From Streptomyces sp. SID4985 (lineage in GTDB: Bacteria; Actinomycetota; Actinomycetes; Streptomycetales; Streptomycetaceae), in NCBI RefSeq assembly GCF_009863025.1, contig NZ_WWIR01000349.1, forward strand, positions 1 to 36,704: DNA of 36,704 nucleotides, read 5' to 3'. Position numbers and translations under genes: made by a program. Of this stretch, positions 21,015 through 28,867 are shown piece by piece. The stretch's first letter is position 1, and each line of letters opens with the position of its first letter. Under the pieces are notes generated by a model, which worked only from the letters and a program-made list of their open reading frames with translations, was not told the origin of the DNA and made no database searches.

Positions 21015-21020
21015 TAGGCT
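21015..21020 (+). promoter_or_regulatory. -10-like TAGGCT directly before pyk
   Basis: TAGGCT ends 6 nt before the ATG at 21027 and no Shine-Dalgarno is present, the layout of a leaderless transcript. No good -35 is visible. Confidence 0.45.
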
Positions 21021-21026
21021 CGCATC

Positions 21027-22463
21027 ATGCGCCGAGCAAAGATCGTCTGCACACTCGGGCCGGCCACCGACTCGTACGACCAGATCAAGGCACTGGTCGA
21101 AGCCGGAATGGACGTCGCCCGCTTCAACCTCAGCCACGGCGGCCAGGCCGAACACGAGGCGCGATATCAGCGCGTACGCAAGGCCGCCGACGAAACCGGC
21201 CGCAGCGTCGGACTCCTCGCCGATCTTCAAGGCCCGAAGATCCGGCTCGGCCGATTCGCCGAAGGCCCTGTGATCCTCGAACGCGGCGACACCTTCACCA
21301 TCACCGTCGAAGAGGGCGTCGAGGGCGACCGCCACCGCTGCGGCACCACCTACGCCGGACTCGCCACCGACGTCACCCCCGGCGAACGCGTCCTCGTCGA
21401 CGACGGCAAGGTCTGCCTGGAGGTCACCTCCGTCGACGGCCCCCGCGTCCACACCCGCGTCCTCGAAGGCGGCGTCGTCTCCGACCACAAGGGACTCAAC
21501 CTCCCCGGCGTCTCCGTCTCCGTACCCGCCCTCACCAAGAAGGACGAGGACGACCTCCGCTGGGCCCTGCGCACCGGCTTCGACACCGTCGCCCTCTCCT
21601 TCGTCCGCGCCGGACGCGACGTGCTCGACGTCCACCGCGTCATGGACGAGGAAGGCCGCCGCCTCCCCGTCATCGCCAAGGTGGAGAAGCCCCAGGCCGT
21701 CGAGAACATCGAGGAGATCGTCGCCGCCTTCGACGGCATCATGGTCGCCCGGGGCGACCTCGGCGTCGAGATGCCCCTCGAACACGTCCCCGTCGTCCAG
21801 AAACGCGCCGTGCAACTCGCCCGGCGCAACGCCAAGCCGGTCATCGTCGCCACGCAGATGCTCGACTCCATGATCGAGAACGCCCGACCGACCCGCGCCG
21901 AAGCCTCGGACGTGGCCAACGCGGTGCTCGACGGCGCGGACGCGGTGATGCTCTCCGGCGAGACCAGCGTCGGCAAGTACCCCGTCGGGGTCGTGCACAC
22001 CATGGCGAAGATCGTCACGGCAGCAGAGGAGGACATGCTGGCAGGTGGCCTCCCCCCGCTGACCGAACGCGACAAGCCCCGCACCCAGGGCGGCGCGGTC
22101 GCCCGCGCGGCGGCGGAGACGGGCGACTTCCTCGGCGCCAAGTTCCTCGTCGCCTTCACCCAGTCCGGCGACACCGCCCGCCGTCTCTCCCGCTACCGCT
22201 CCCCGATCCCCCTCCTCGCCTTCACCCCCGAACCGGCGACCCGCTCCCAGCTGAGCCTGACGTGGGGGGTGGAGACGTTCCTGGGCCCGCACGTCGACTC
22301 GACCGACGCGATGGTGGCCCAGGTGGACGAGCTGCTGCTCCGCTACGGCCGCTGCGAGAAGGGCGACATGGTGGTCATCACAGCGGGCTCCCCTCCGGGG
22401 GTCTCGGGCACGACGAACCTGGTCCGGGTGCATCACGTGGGGGAGGACGACAGTCCCCGGTAG
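21027..22463 (+). CDS. pyk: Pyruvate kinase
   Basis: Glycolytic enzyme (478 aa) making pyruvate and ATP from phosphoenolpyruvate and ADP. It starts MRRAKIVCTLGPA, the family N-terminus. FNLSHG gives the active-site Asn/Ser/His, IAKVEKPQA holds the catalytic Lys, and VARGDLGVEMP is the metal-binding Glu/Asp region. ATQMLDSM and RPTRAEASDVANAVLDGADAVMLSGET are further signatures. The C-terminal allosteric domain is complete. Streptomyces usually carry two pyruvate kinases; which isozyme this is cannot be told from sequence alone. Its stop is only 6 bp from that of the convergent LAGLIDADG gene. Confidence 0.97.
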   Translation: MRRAKIVCTLGPATDSYDQIKALVEAGMDVARFNLSHGGQAEHEARYQRVRKAADETGRSVGLLADLQGPKIRLGRFAEGPVILERGDTFTITVEEGVEGDRHRCGTTYAGLATDVTPGERVLVDDGKVCLEVTSVDGPRVHTRVLEGGVVSDHKGLNLPGVSVSVPALTKKDEDDLRWALRTGFDTVALSFVRAGRDVLDVHRVMDEEGRRLPVIAKVEKPQAVENIEEIVAAFDGIMVARGDLGVEMPLEHVPVVQKRAVQLARRNAKPVIVATQMLDSMIENARPTRAEASDVANAVLDGADAVMLSGETSVGKYPVGVVHTMAKIVTAAEEDMLAGGLPPLTERDKPRTQGGAVARAAAETGDFLGAKFLVAFTQSGDTARRLSRYRSPIPLLAFTPEPATRSQLSLTWGVETFLGPHVDSTDAMVAQVDELLLRYGRCEKGDMVVITAGSPPGVSGTTNLVRVHHVGEDDSPR

Positions 22464-22469
22464 GCGTCG

Positions 22470-23258
22470 TCAGTATTTGGGGCCTACGTGGGTGTCCATG
22501 AGGGCGACGGAGGGTTTGCGGGCGATGGAGATGTTGAAGGGGTCGCTGCCGCGGGCGAGAGTCGTCCACTCGACGCCGACGTTGTCGAGGGTGTCGGTGA
22601 AGAGCCGACGGATGTCATCCGACTTGTTGGCGAAGAAGTACCGGGGGTACTCATAGCGCTTGCGCTCGCCGCCGACCAGCTTCTCGGTCCAGTTGGTGAT
22701 GCGGCAGCCGTCGGAGTGGATGAGGCCGCGGATGAACTCCCAGGGATGAGCGTCGACGATCTCCTGCTGCCAGGGTTCCAGGGCGATCGCGCGCTCGTGC
22801 TTCTTGCCGGGGCCGTGCTGCGGGAAGAGGCAGAACAGATGCTTCGAGCAGACCTTGACGTTGCGGCAGCCCGTTCGGCGAACGCGACAGACGGAGTTGT
22901 CAGGGAACACCGCGTGCATGGCCGCTTCGCACTCGTCCATGAGGCCGGGCCACGACTCGGCGCACGTGATCATGAGGCTGGGTACGCGGTGCTGGGAGTA
23001 ATGGCTGATATGGCCATCGCCCAGGTACAGGCCGAGCAGGTAGCTGTACGCCGACTCGTCGAGTTCTCGCCCGTCGCATCGAGGACACGACGGGTTGTGC
23101 CGACCAGGACACTCGCCACGCTTGGCCCGGTCCATGTGCTTCCAGTAGCCGATGGTCCCCAGCGGCACGTTGAGATTCCTGGCCACGTCGGCGTTCTTCG
23201 CGCCGCCGCGCAGCAGCGTGAGTGCCCTCTGTCGTACGTCAGTGCCATGGATGTTCAT
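22470..23258 (-). CDS. LAGLIDADG-type protein with HTH and zinc-knuckle-like N-terminus
   Basis: 262-aa protein with the layout of a free-standing homing endonuclease or a DNA-binding regulator derived from one. Residues 7-40 form an HTH (RQRALTLLRGGAKNADVARNLNVP then GTIGYWK). C50, H54, C58 and C61 look like a zinc knuckle. LAGLIDADG motif 1 is LLGLYLGDGHIS (74-85, acidic Asp81) and motif 2 is FIRGLIHSDGCRI (175-187, Asp183). Both catalytic-position acids are present. Codons such as GTA, CGA, AGG, AAT and CAT are commoner than in neighbours, hinting at low expression or transfer. The ATG at 23258 is preferred to a GTG 18 nt upstream; neither has a good ribosome site. Confidence 0.75.
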   Translation of the reverse strand: MNIHGTDVRQRALTLLRGGAKNADVARNLNVPLGTIGYWKHMDRAKRGECPGRHNPSCPRCDGRELDESAYSYLLGLYLGDGHISHYSQHRVPSLMITCAESWPGLMDECEAAMHAVFPDNSVCRVRRTGCRNVKVCSKHLFCLFPQHGPGKKHERAIALEPWQQEIVDAHPWEFIRGLIHSDGCRITNWTEKLVGGERKRYEYPRYFFANKSDDIRRLFTDTLDNVGVEWTTLARGSDPFNISIARKPSVALMDTHVGPKY

Positions 23259-23296
23259 CCGAACACCGTGCGTCACCGGCTACGGCGACGCGCAGC

Positions 23297-23333
23297 AAAA
23301 AGCGGAGGACCACGCGAACGTGATCCTCCGCTT
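23297..23333 (-). terminator. Rho-independent terminator of tRNA-Leu
   Basis: AAGCGGAGGA (23300-23309) pairs with TCCTCCGCTT (23324-23333), extended by CAC/GTG after one mismatch, with a GCGAAC loop. On the minus strand the stem is followed by TTTTT. It starts 15 bp after the tRNA 3' end and separates the tRNA from the LAGLIDADG gene. Confidence 0.85.
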
Positions 23334-23347
23334 ATGGCGTCGCAGAG

Positions 23348-23430
23348 TGCCGGGTGCGGGACTCGAACCCGCACGTCCTTTCGGACAGATGTGTTTGAGA
23401 CATCAGCGTATGCCATTCCGCCAACCCGGC
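23348..23430 (-). tRNA. tRNA-Leu, anticodon CAA
   Basis: 83-nt gene that folds fully. The acceptor GCCGGGT pairs with ACCCGGC and the discriminator is A. The D-arm, the anticodon stem GATGT/ACATC with loop CTCAAAC, a long variable arm (GTCC-GAAA-GGAC) typical of class II tRNAs, and the T-arm GCGGG/CCCGC with TTCGAGT are all present. The anticodon CAA (plus-strand 23395-23397) reads UUG, a rare Leu codon in such genomes. CCA is not encoded. No intron interrupts it. Confidence 0.96.
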
Positions 23431-23443
23431 CAGGCACTCCGTG

Positions 23444-23449
23444 AGTGTA
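23444..23449 (-). promoter_or_regulatory. Probable -10 of the tRNA-Leu gene
   Basis: On the minus strand this reads TACACT and ends 13 nt before the tRNA 5' end. No clear -35 is seen. Confidence 0.4.
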
Positions 23450-23523
23450 CCGGTTTACTGCACGTCCCCGCTGCTAGGTACCCTGCTAGAAGCAGTGCCC
23501 CTGCCCTGGATCAAGGAGCCTCC

Positions 23524-24198
23524 GTGACCGCCCCCGAGTCGCCCCAGCCCGCAGACGTGTCCGACGACGACAAGTCGCATGTGCCCCCGCTGACGACCCG
23601 TGTCGTCATCGCGGAGGACGAGGCGCTGATCCGGCTCGACCTGAAAGAGATGCTGGAGGAGGAGGGCTACTCGGTCGTAGGCGAGGCCGCCGACGGTGAG
23701 CAGGCCGTGGAGCTGGCCCGGGAGCACAAGCCGGACCTGGTGATCCTGGACGTGAAGATGCCGAAGCTCGACGGCATCTCGGCGGCCGAGAAGATCGCCG
23801 AGGAGTCCATCGCCCCGGTCCTGATGCTGACCGCGTTCTCGCAGCGCGACCTCGTGGAGCGCGCCCGCGACGCCGGTGCCATGGCCTACCTCGTCAAGCC
23901 CTTCAGCAAGAGCGACGTGGTCCCGGCCATCGAGATGGCCGTCTCCCGCTTCACGGAGCTGCGCCAGCTGGAGCAGGAGGTCGCGGACCTCACCCAGCGC
24001 CTGGAGACCCGCAAGCTGGTGGACCGCGCGAAGTCGATCCTCCAGACGGAGTACGGCCTGTCCGAGCCCGCCGCGTTCCGCTGGATCCAGAAGACCTCCA
24101 TGGACCGCCGCCTGTCGATGCAGCAGGTCGCGGAGGCGGTCATCGCGGACGACCACGAGAAGAAGGCGTCCAAGAAGAAGGACAAGGACAAGGACTGA
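23524..24198 (+). CDS. pdtaR: Response regulator, receiver plus ANTAR RNA-binding domain (PdtaR-like)
   Basis: Probable transcription antiterminator of 224 aa. After a 25-residue leader, the receiver domain has acidic Glu31/Asp32/Glu33, phosphoacceptor Asp76 (VILDVKMP), a conserved LTAFSQ and Lys in LVKPF. The C-terminal ANTAR domain (LETRKLVDRAKSIL, then EPAAFRWIQKTSMDRRLSMQQVAEAV) binds paired RNA hairpins in this family. It ends in a Lys-rich tail (KKASKKKDKDKD). The GTG follows AAGGAG at 5-nt spacing. In mycobacteria the partner kinase is PdtaS; no kinase gene lies beside it here. The symbol is by homology. Confidence 0.92.
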   Translation: MTAPESPQPADVSDDDKSHVPPLTTRVVIAEDEALIRLDLKEMLEEEGYSVVGEAADGEQAVELAREHKPDLVILDVKMPKLDGISAAEKIAEESIAPVLMLTAFSQRDLVERARDAGAMAYLVKPFSKSDVVPAIEMAVSRFTELRQLEQEVADLTQRLETRKLVDRAKSILQTEYGLSEPAAFRWIQKTSMDRRLSMQQVAEAVIADDHEKKASKKKDKDKD

Positions 24199-24214
24199 TC
24201 CTCCTCGTTCATGT

Positions 24215-24258
24215 GACGAGGCCCGCGCCCCCCCCGGAAGGGGAGCGCGGGCCTCGTC
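24215..24258. terminator. Bidirectional terminator, response regulator / livF
   Basis: GACGAGGCCCGCGC (24215-24228) is perfectly complementary to 24245-24258, and the loop adds CCCC/GGGG pairing around GGAA. It lies between two convergent stop codons. Confidence 0.85.
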
Positions 24259-24270
24259 GTGTACGACGGC

Positions 24271-24987
24271 TCAGTCCTCGCCGAGGTACGCCTTCCGCAC
24301 GGACTCGTCGTGGAGCAGGTCCTGGCCGGTGCCGGAGAGGACGATGCTGCCGACCTCCATGACGTGGCCCTGGTCGGCGAGCGAGAGGGCGGCCTGGGCG
24401 TTCTGTTCGACCAGGAGGATGGTCGTGCCCTGGGACTTCAGCTCGGCGATCGTCGCCATGATCTTCTGCATCATGATCGGCGAGAGGCCCATGGAGGGCT
24501 CGTCCAGCATGAGCAGCTTGGGCTGGGACATCAGCGCCCTGCCCATGGCCAGCATCTGCTGCTCACCGCCCGAGAGGGTGCCCGCGGCCTGCTTGCGGCG
24601 TTCCCCGAGGATGGGGAAGAGGTCGTAGGCGCGCTGGATGTCCTTCTCGATGCCGGCCCGGTCGTTGCGCAGGAAGGCACCGAGGCGCAGGTTGTCCTCG
24701 ATGGTCATGCGCGGGAAGATGTGCCGGCCCTCGGGGGAGTGGGCGAGTCCGAGGGAGACCACGTCGTGGGCGGGGACCTTCTTCAGCGACTTGCCGTTGA
24801 AGCGGATCTGGCCGCCGACCGGCTTGAGCAGCCCGGACAGGGTGCGCAGCGTGGTGGTCTTGCCCGCGCCGTTGGTGCCGATGAGGGTGACGACCTGGCC
24901 CTCCTCGACGCTGAAGGAGATGCCCTTGACGGCTTCGATCTTGCCGTAGGCGACCCGCAGGTCCTCGACTTCGAGCAGTGCGGTCAT
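24271..24987 (-). CDS. livF: Branched-chain amino acid ABC transporter, ATP-binding protein LivF
   Basis: ATPase subunit (238 aa) of a Leu/Ile/Val-type importer. Walker A GTNGAGKT is at 37-44. The Q-loop region HSPEGRHIFPRMT, the signature LSGGEQQ and Walker B LLMLDEPS with LVEQNAQAAL follow; the last is typical of LivF. The length is normal. Its ATG overlaps the livG stop by 4 bp, and AAGGAG, 9 nt upstream, lies within the last livG codons. It is the last gene of the liv operon and ends at the hairpin at 24215-24258. Confidence 0.95.
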   Translation of the reverse strand: MTALLEVEDLRVAYGKIEAVKGISFSVEEGQVVTLIGTNGAGKTTTLRTLSGLLKPVGGQIRFNGKSLKKVPAHDVVSLGLAHSPEGRHIFPRMTIEDNLRLGAFLRNDRAGIEKDIQRAYDLFPILGERRKQAAGTLSGGEQQMLAMGRALMSQPKLLMLDEPSMGLSPIMMQKIMATIAELKSQGTTILLVEQNAQAALSLADQGHVMEVGSIVLSGTGQDLLHDESVRKAYLGED

Positions 24988-25976
24988 CGGTCGTTCTCCT
25001 TGCCGTTCTCCTCGCCGGTGCCGTTCGCCTCGTCGGGCGCGGCGTCCGTCGTGGCCTGGTCCTGGACCTCGGCCTCGGTCTCCGCCTCGGCCTGGGGCGC
25101 GACCGCTCCGGCCGCGTCGGCCTCGGCGGCCTCGACCTCGGCCACCTCCTCGGCGCCGGGGGCGTCCTCGAAGGGTTCGCCGAGGTAGGCGGCGACGACG
25201 CGTTCGTCGCCCTGGACGGTGGCGCTGTCGCCCTCGACGAGCTTCTGGCCCTGGACGAGGACGGCGACGCGGTCGCACAGGTTGAAGATGAAGCGCATGT
25301 CGTGCTCGATGACGAGGACGGCGATGCCCTGGTCGCGGATGGCGAAGACCAGTTCCTCGGTGGCGCGGGTCTCCTGCGGGTTCATGCCCGCGGTGGGCTC
25401 GTCGAGCAGGAGGAGGCCGGGCTCGCTGGCGAGCGCGCGGGCGATCTCCAGTTTGCGCTGCTCGCCGTAGGGGAGGTTGCGCGCGAGGTGCTCGGCCTTG
25501 TGGTCCAGGCCCACGAAGGCGAGGAGTTCCATGGCGCGGGCGCGGGAGGCTGCTTCGGCCTTGTGGAAGCCGGGGCCGCGCAGCAGGGCGGACCAGAGTC
25601 CTTCCTTGGTGCGGGTGTGGCGGCCGACGAGGACGTTCTCCAGGACGGTCATGTTGGCGAAGAGCCGGATGTTCTGGAAGGTGCGGGCGATGCCGGCCGC
25701 GGTGACCTTGAAGGACTTGGGCGGCAGGACGGTGCCCTTGTAGCGGACCTCGCCCTCGGTGGGGACGTAGAGGCCGGTGAGGCAGTTGAAGAAGGTGGTC
25801 TTTCCGGCGCCGTTGGGGCCGATGAGGCCGACGATCTCGCCGCTGTTGACGGTGAGGTTCACGTCGCGGACGGCGGTGAGGCCGCCGAAGCGCATGGTGA
25901 CGCCGCGGGCGTCGAGGACCGTCTCGCCGGGGGTGGTGCCGGGGGCGGTTTCCTGGGTGGTGGTGTCGGTGGTCAT
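24984..25976 (-). CDS. livG: Branched-chain amino acid ABC transporter, ATP-binding protein LivG
   Basis: Second ATPase (330 aa). Walker A GPNGAGKT is at 53-60, with TFQNIRLFANMTVLENV, the signature LPYGEQRKLEIARAL, and Walker B LLLLDEPTAGMNP followed by IEHDM. This order, including AGMNP, is typical of LivG. The ABC domain ends near VVAAYLGEP. Beyond it is an unusual tail of about 60 residues rich in Ala, Glu, Asp and Thr, making the protein clearly longer than the usual 250-290 aa. The ATG is 5 bp after the livM stop. Confidence 0.95.
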   Translation of the reverse strand: MTTDTTTQETAPGTTPGETVLDARGVTMRFGGLTAVRDVNLTVNSGEIVGLIGPNGAGKTTFFNCLTGLYVPTEGEVRYKGTVLPPKSFKVTAAGIARTFQNIRLFANMTVLENVLVGRHTRTKEGLWSALLRGPGFHKAEAASRARAMELLAFVGLDHKAEHLARNLPYGEQRKLEIARALASEPGLLLLDEPTAGMNPQETRATEELVFAIRDQGIAVLVIEHDMRFIFNLCDRVAVLVQGQKLVEGDSATVQGDERVVAAYLGEPFEDAPGAEEVAEVEAAEADAAGAVAPQAEAETEAEVQDQATTDAAPDEANGTGEENGKENDR

Positions 25977-25981
25977 GGTGG

Positions 25982-27820
25982 TCAGGCCCCTGCCTTGCTG
26001 AGGACGGGCGCCTCGGTGTCCTCGTGGAACTCCAGTTGGCGGCGCCGGTTGGGGATGAGGCCCTCGGGGCGGAAGCGCATCAGCAGGACGAGCGCGACGC
26101 CGAAGGCGAAGAGCTGGTAGTCGCCCAGGAATTGGAGCTTGGCCGGGATCAGGTACAGCAGTGCGGCGCCGACGAGGGGACCGGAGATGGTGCCCATGCC
26201 GCCGAGGACGACCGCTGCGAGGAGGAAGGCCGAGTTGGGCGGTACGACGTGCGCGAACTGGTACTGCTCCGGGGTCACGGTGTAGGTGACGTGGGCCTGG
26301 ACGGATCCGGCGAGACCGGCGAGGCAGGCGCCAAGGGCGAAGGCGATGAGCTTGACCCGGAAGCCGTTGATGCCCATGGCGAGCGCGGCGGTCTCGTCCT
26401 CGCGGATGGCGATCCAGGCGCGGCCGATGCGGGAGTCGCTGCTGCGCCGGAAGACGATGACGACGACGAGGGTGATGAGGAGCATCAGCAGGAAGTAGTT
26501 GGCGAACCGGCCGATGGTGGCGCCGAAGAGCTGGTGTTCCTGGCCGAAGTCGTAGCCGAGGATGTTGAGGTTGGGGATGGAGGAGATGCCGTTGGAGCCG
26601 TTGGTGACGTCGGGTCCGGAGGTGCCGTCCATGTTGAGGACGGTGATGCGGAAGATCTCTCCGAAGCCGAGGGTCACGATGGCGAGGTAGTCGCCGCGCA
26701 GGCGGAGGGTGGGGGCGCCGATGAGGACGCCGAAGATCATGGCGACGACCGCGCCGAGCAGGGCGGAGGCCCAGAAGGGCCAGTGCACGTGCAGCGGCGA
26801 GGAGGGCGAGCCGGAGACGAGGGCGGAGGTGTAGGCGCCGACGCCGAGGAACGCGACGTAGCCGAGGTCGAGCAGACCGGCGAGGCCGACGACGATGTTC
26901 AGGCCGAGGGCGACGGTGGCGAAGATCAGGATGTAGACGCCGATGGTGGCGTACTGGTCGTCGGACTGGGTGAAGGGGAAGGCCGCGGCGGCGACGAAGG
27001 CGCCGGTCATGGTGACGTTGCGGTGGCGTGCGGTGATCGCCGAGATCCGGGCCACGAGTCCGGCCTTGGCGAGGGCGGCGAAGCCGAATCCGGCGGTGAT
27101 GAGGAAGCCGATGAAGAGTTCGTCGTACTCGGTGCCGATGCCGTAGGTGAAGACGAGCAGGCCGAGGGCCATGACACCGGCGATGACGAGGATCTCCGCC
27201 CAGGCGGGCAGGGTGCGGCCGGGGGCGGGGGACTCGGAGGCGAAGGCGGCCTTGAAGTTCTGCCGGTTCTGTCGCGCGCGGTGCCGGAAGGCTTCCCAGC
27301 CGGTGTCGTCGGGGTCGGCGGGGTCGGGCTCGGGCCGCTGGAAGGGCAGCGCGAGGGAGCCGAGCAGGGCGACCAGGGTGGCGACGGCGACGACGTAGCC
27401 GCCGGGTTCGAGGTTGACGACACCGCCGAGCTTGGCGCTGATGGCGATGACGGTGTACCAGGCGGTGGCGAAGGTGCCGAGCGCGGCGAGCTTGAGGGCG
27501 CTGTCGGCGCTGCCCGGGGTCAGGAGCCTGAGGCCCTTGACGCCGTAGGAGGCGAGGCCGAACAGGGTGGTGAGCAGGCCGCCGATGAGGACGAGGACCT
27601 GGAGGCCGCCGGGGTAGCCGTAGACGGTGAGGTCGCCGGGGAAGGCGGCGGTCCAGGTCCAGGCGAGGAAGGTGGAGACGACGGCCAGGGCGCCGCCGCC
27701 GGTGGCCAGCGCGCGGCCGACGGTGGCGGGCAGGCCGATCAGGCCGGTGGCCGCGGGGGCGCTGGTGTCCGGGGTGTCCGGGGTCTCCGGCGTGCCGGGT
27801 GCGGTGGTCTGTGTGGTCAT
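25982..27820 (-). CDS. livM: Branched-chain amino acid ABC transporter, permease LivM (long form)
   Basis: Inner-membrane permease (612 aa). The conserved core from about residue 285 on (LNIVVGLAGLLDLGYVAFLGVGAYTSAL, LRLRGDYLAIVTLGFGEI, GRAWIAIREDETAALAMGIN) is the LivM permease with its EAA-like coupling loop. Ahead of it lies a Thr/Pro-rich leader, about four hydrophobic segments, a polar linker (about 160-200) and two or three more hydrophobic segments, which ordinary LivM proteins lack or have shorter. The ATG at 27820 follows AGGG at 10 nt. A GTG at 27829 overlapping the livH stop is the alternative. Confidence 0.93.
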   Translation of the reverse strand: MTTQTTAPGTPETPDTPDTSAPAATGLIGLPATVGRALATGGGALAVVSTFLAWTWTAAFPGDLTVYGYPGGLQVLVLIGGLLTTLFGLASYGVKGLRLLTPGSADSALKLAALGTFATAWYTVIAISAKLGGVVNLEPGGYVVAVATLVALLGSLALPFQRPEPDPADPDDTGWEAFRHRARQNRQNFKAAFASESPAPGRTLPAWAEILVIAGVMALGLLVFTYGIGTEYDELFIGFLITAGFGFAALAKAGLVARISAITARHRNVTMTGAFVAAAAFPFTQSDDQYATIGVYILIFATVALGLNIVVGLAGLLDLGYVAFLGVGAYTSALVSGSPSSPLHVHWPFWASALLGAVVAMIFGVLIGAPTLRLRGDYLAIVTLGFGEIFRITVLNMDGTSGPDVTNGSNGISSIPNLNILGYDFGQEHQLFGATIGRFANYFLLMLLITLVVVIVFRRSSDSRIGRAWIAIREDETAALAMGINGFRVKLIAFALGACLAGLAGSVQAHVTYTVTPEQYQFAHVVPPNSAFLLAAVVLGGMGTISGPLVGAALLYLIPAKLQFLGDYQLFAFGVALVLLMRFRPEGLIPNRRRQLEFHEDTEAPVLSKAGA

Positions 27821-27825
27821 CGGTG

Positions 27826-28758
<933 letters not shown>

Positions 28759-28811
28759 CGCATTGCCTCCGAGCGTTCGGATGAGTTCGACGGATGTGTC
28801 CGGATGTGAGT

Positions 28812-28844
28812 CCGCGCGGGGCGCCACTTCAGCGCCCCGCGCGG
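28812..28844 (-). terminator. Hairpin between livK and livH
   Basis: CCGCGCGGGGCGC (28812-28824) is fully complementary to 28832-28844, a 13-bp stem with a 7-nt loop. It is within the operon, 23 bp after the livK stop. It probably causes partial termination or protects the livK mRNA 3' end, so that the binding protein is made in excess. Confidence 0.75.
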
Positions 28845-28867
28845 CTCGGCTGGTGCGGGTGTGTGGG

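Noticed and set aside
23348..23430. Could this be bldA, the UUA-reading tRNA-Leu?
   Set aside because: The anticodon loop is CTCAAAC, so the anticodon is CAA (reads UUG), not UAA.
23431..23523. CTGCTAG direct repeat (23471-23477 and 23483-23489) as an attachment site
   Set aside because: Too short, with no integrase or copy of the tRNA 3' end in the window; more likely chance or promoter bases.
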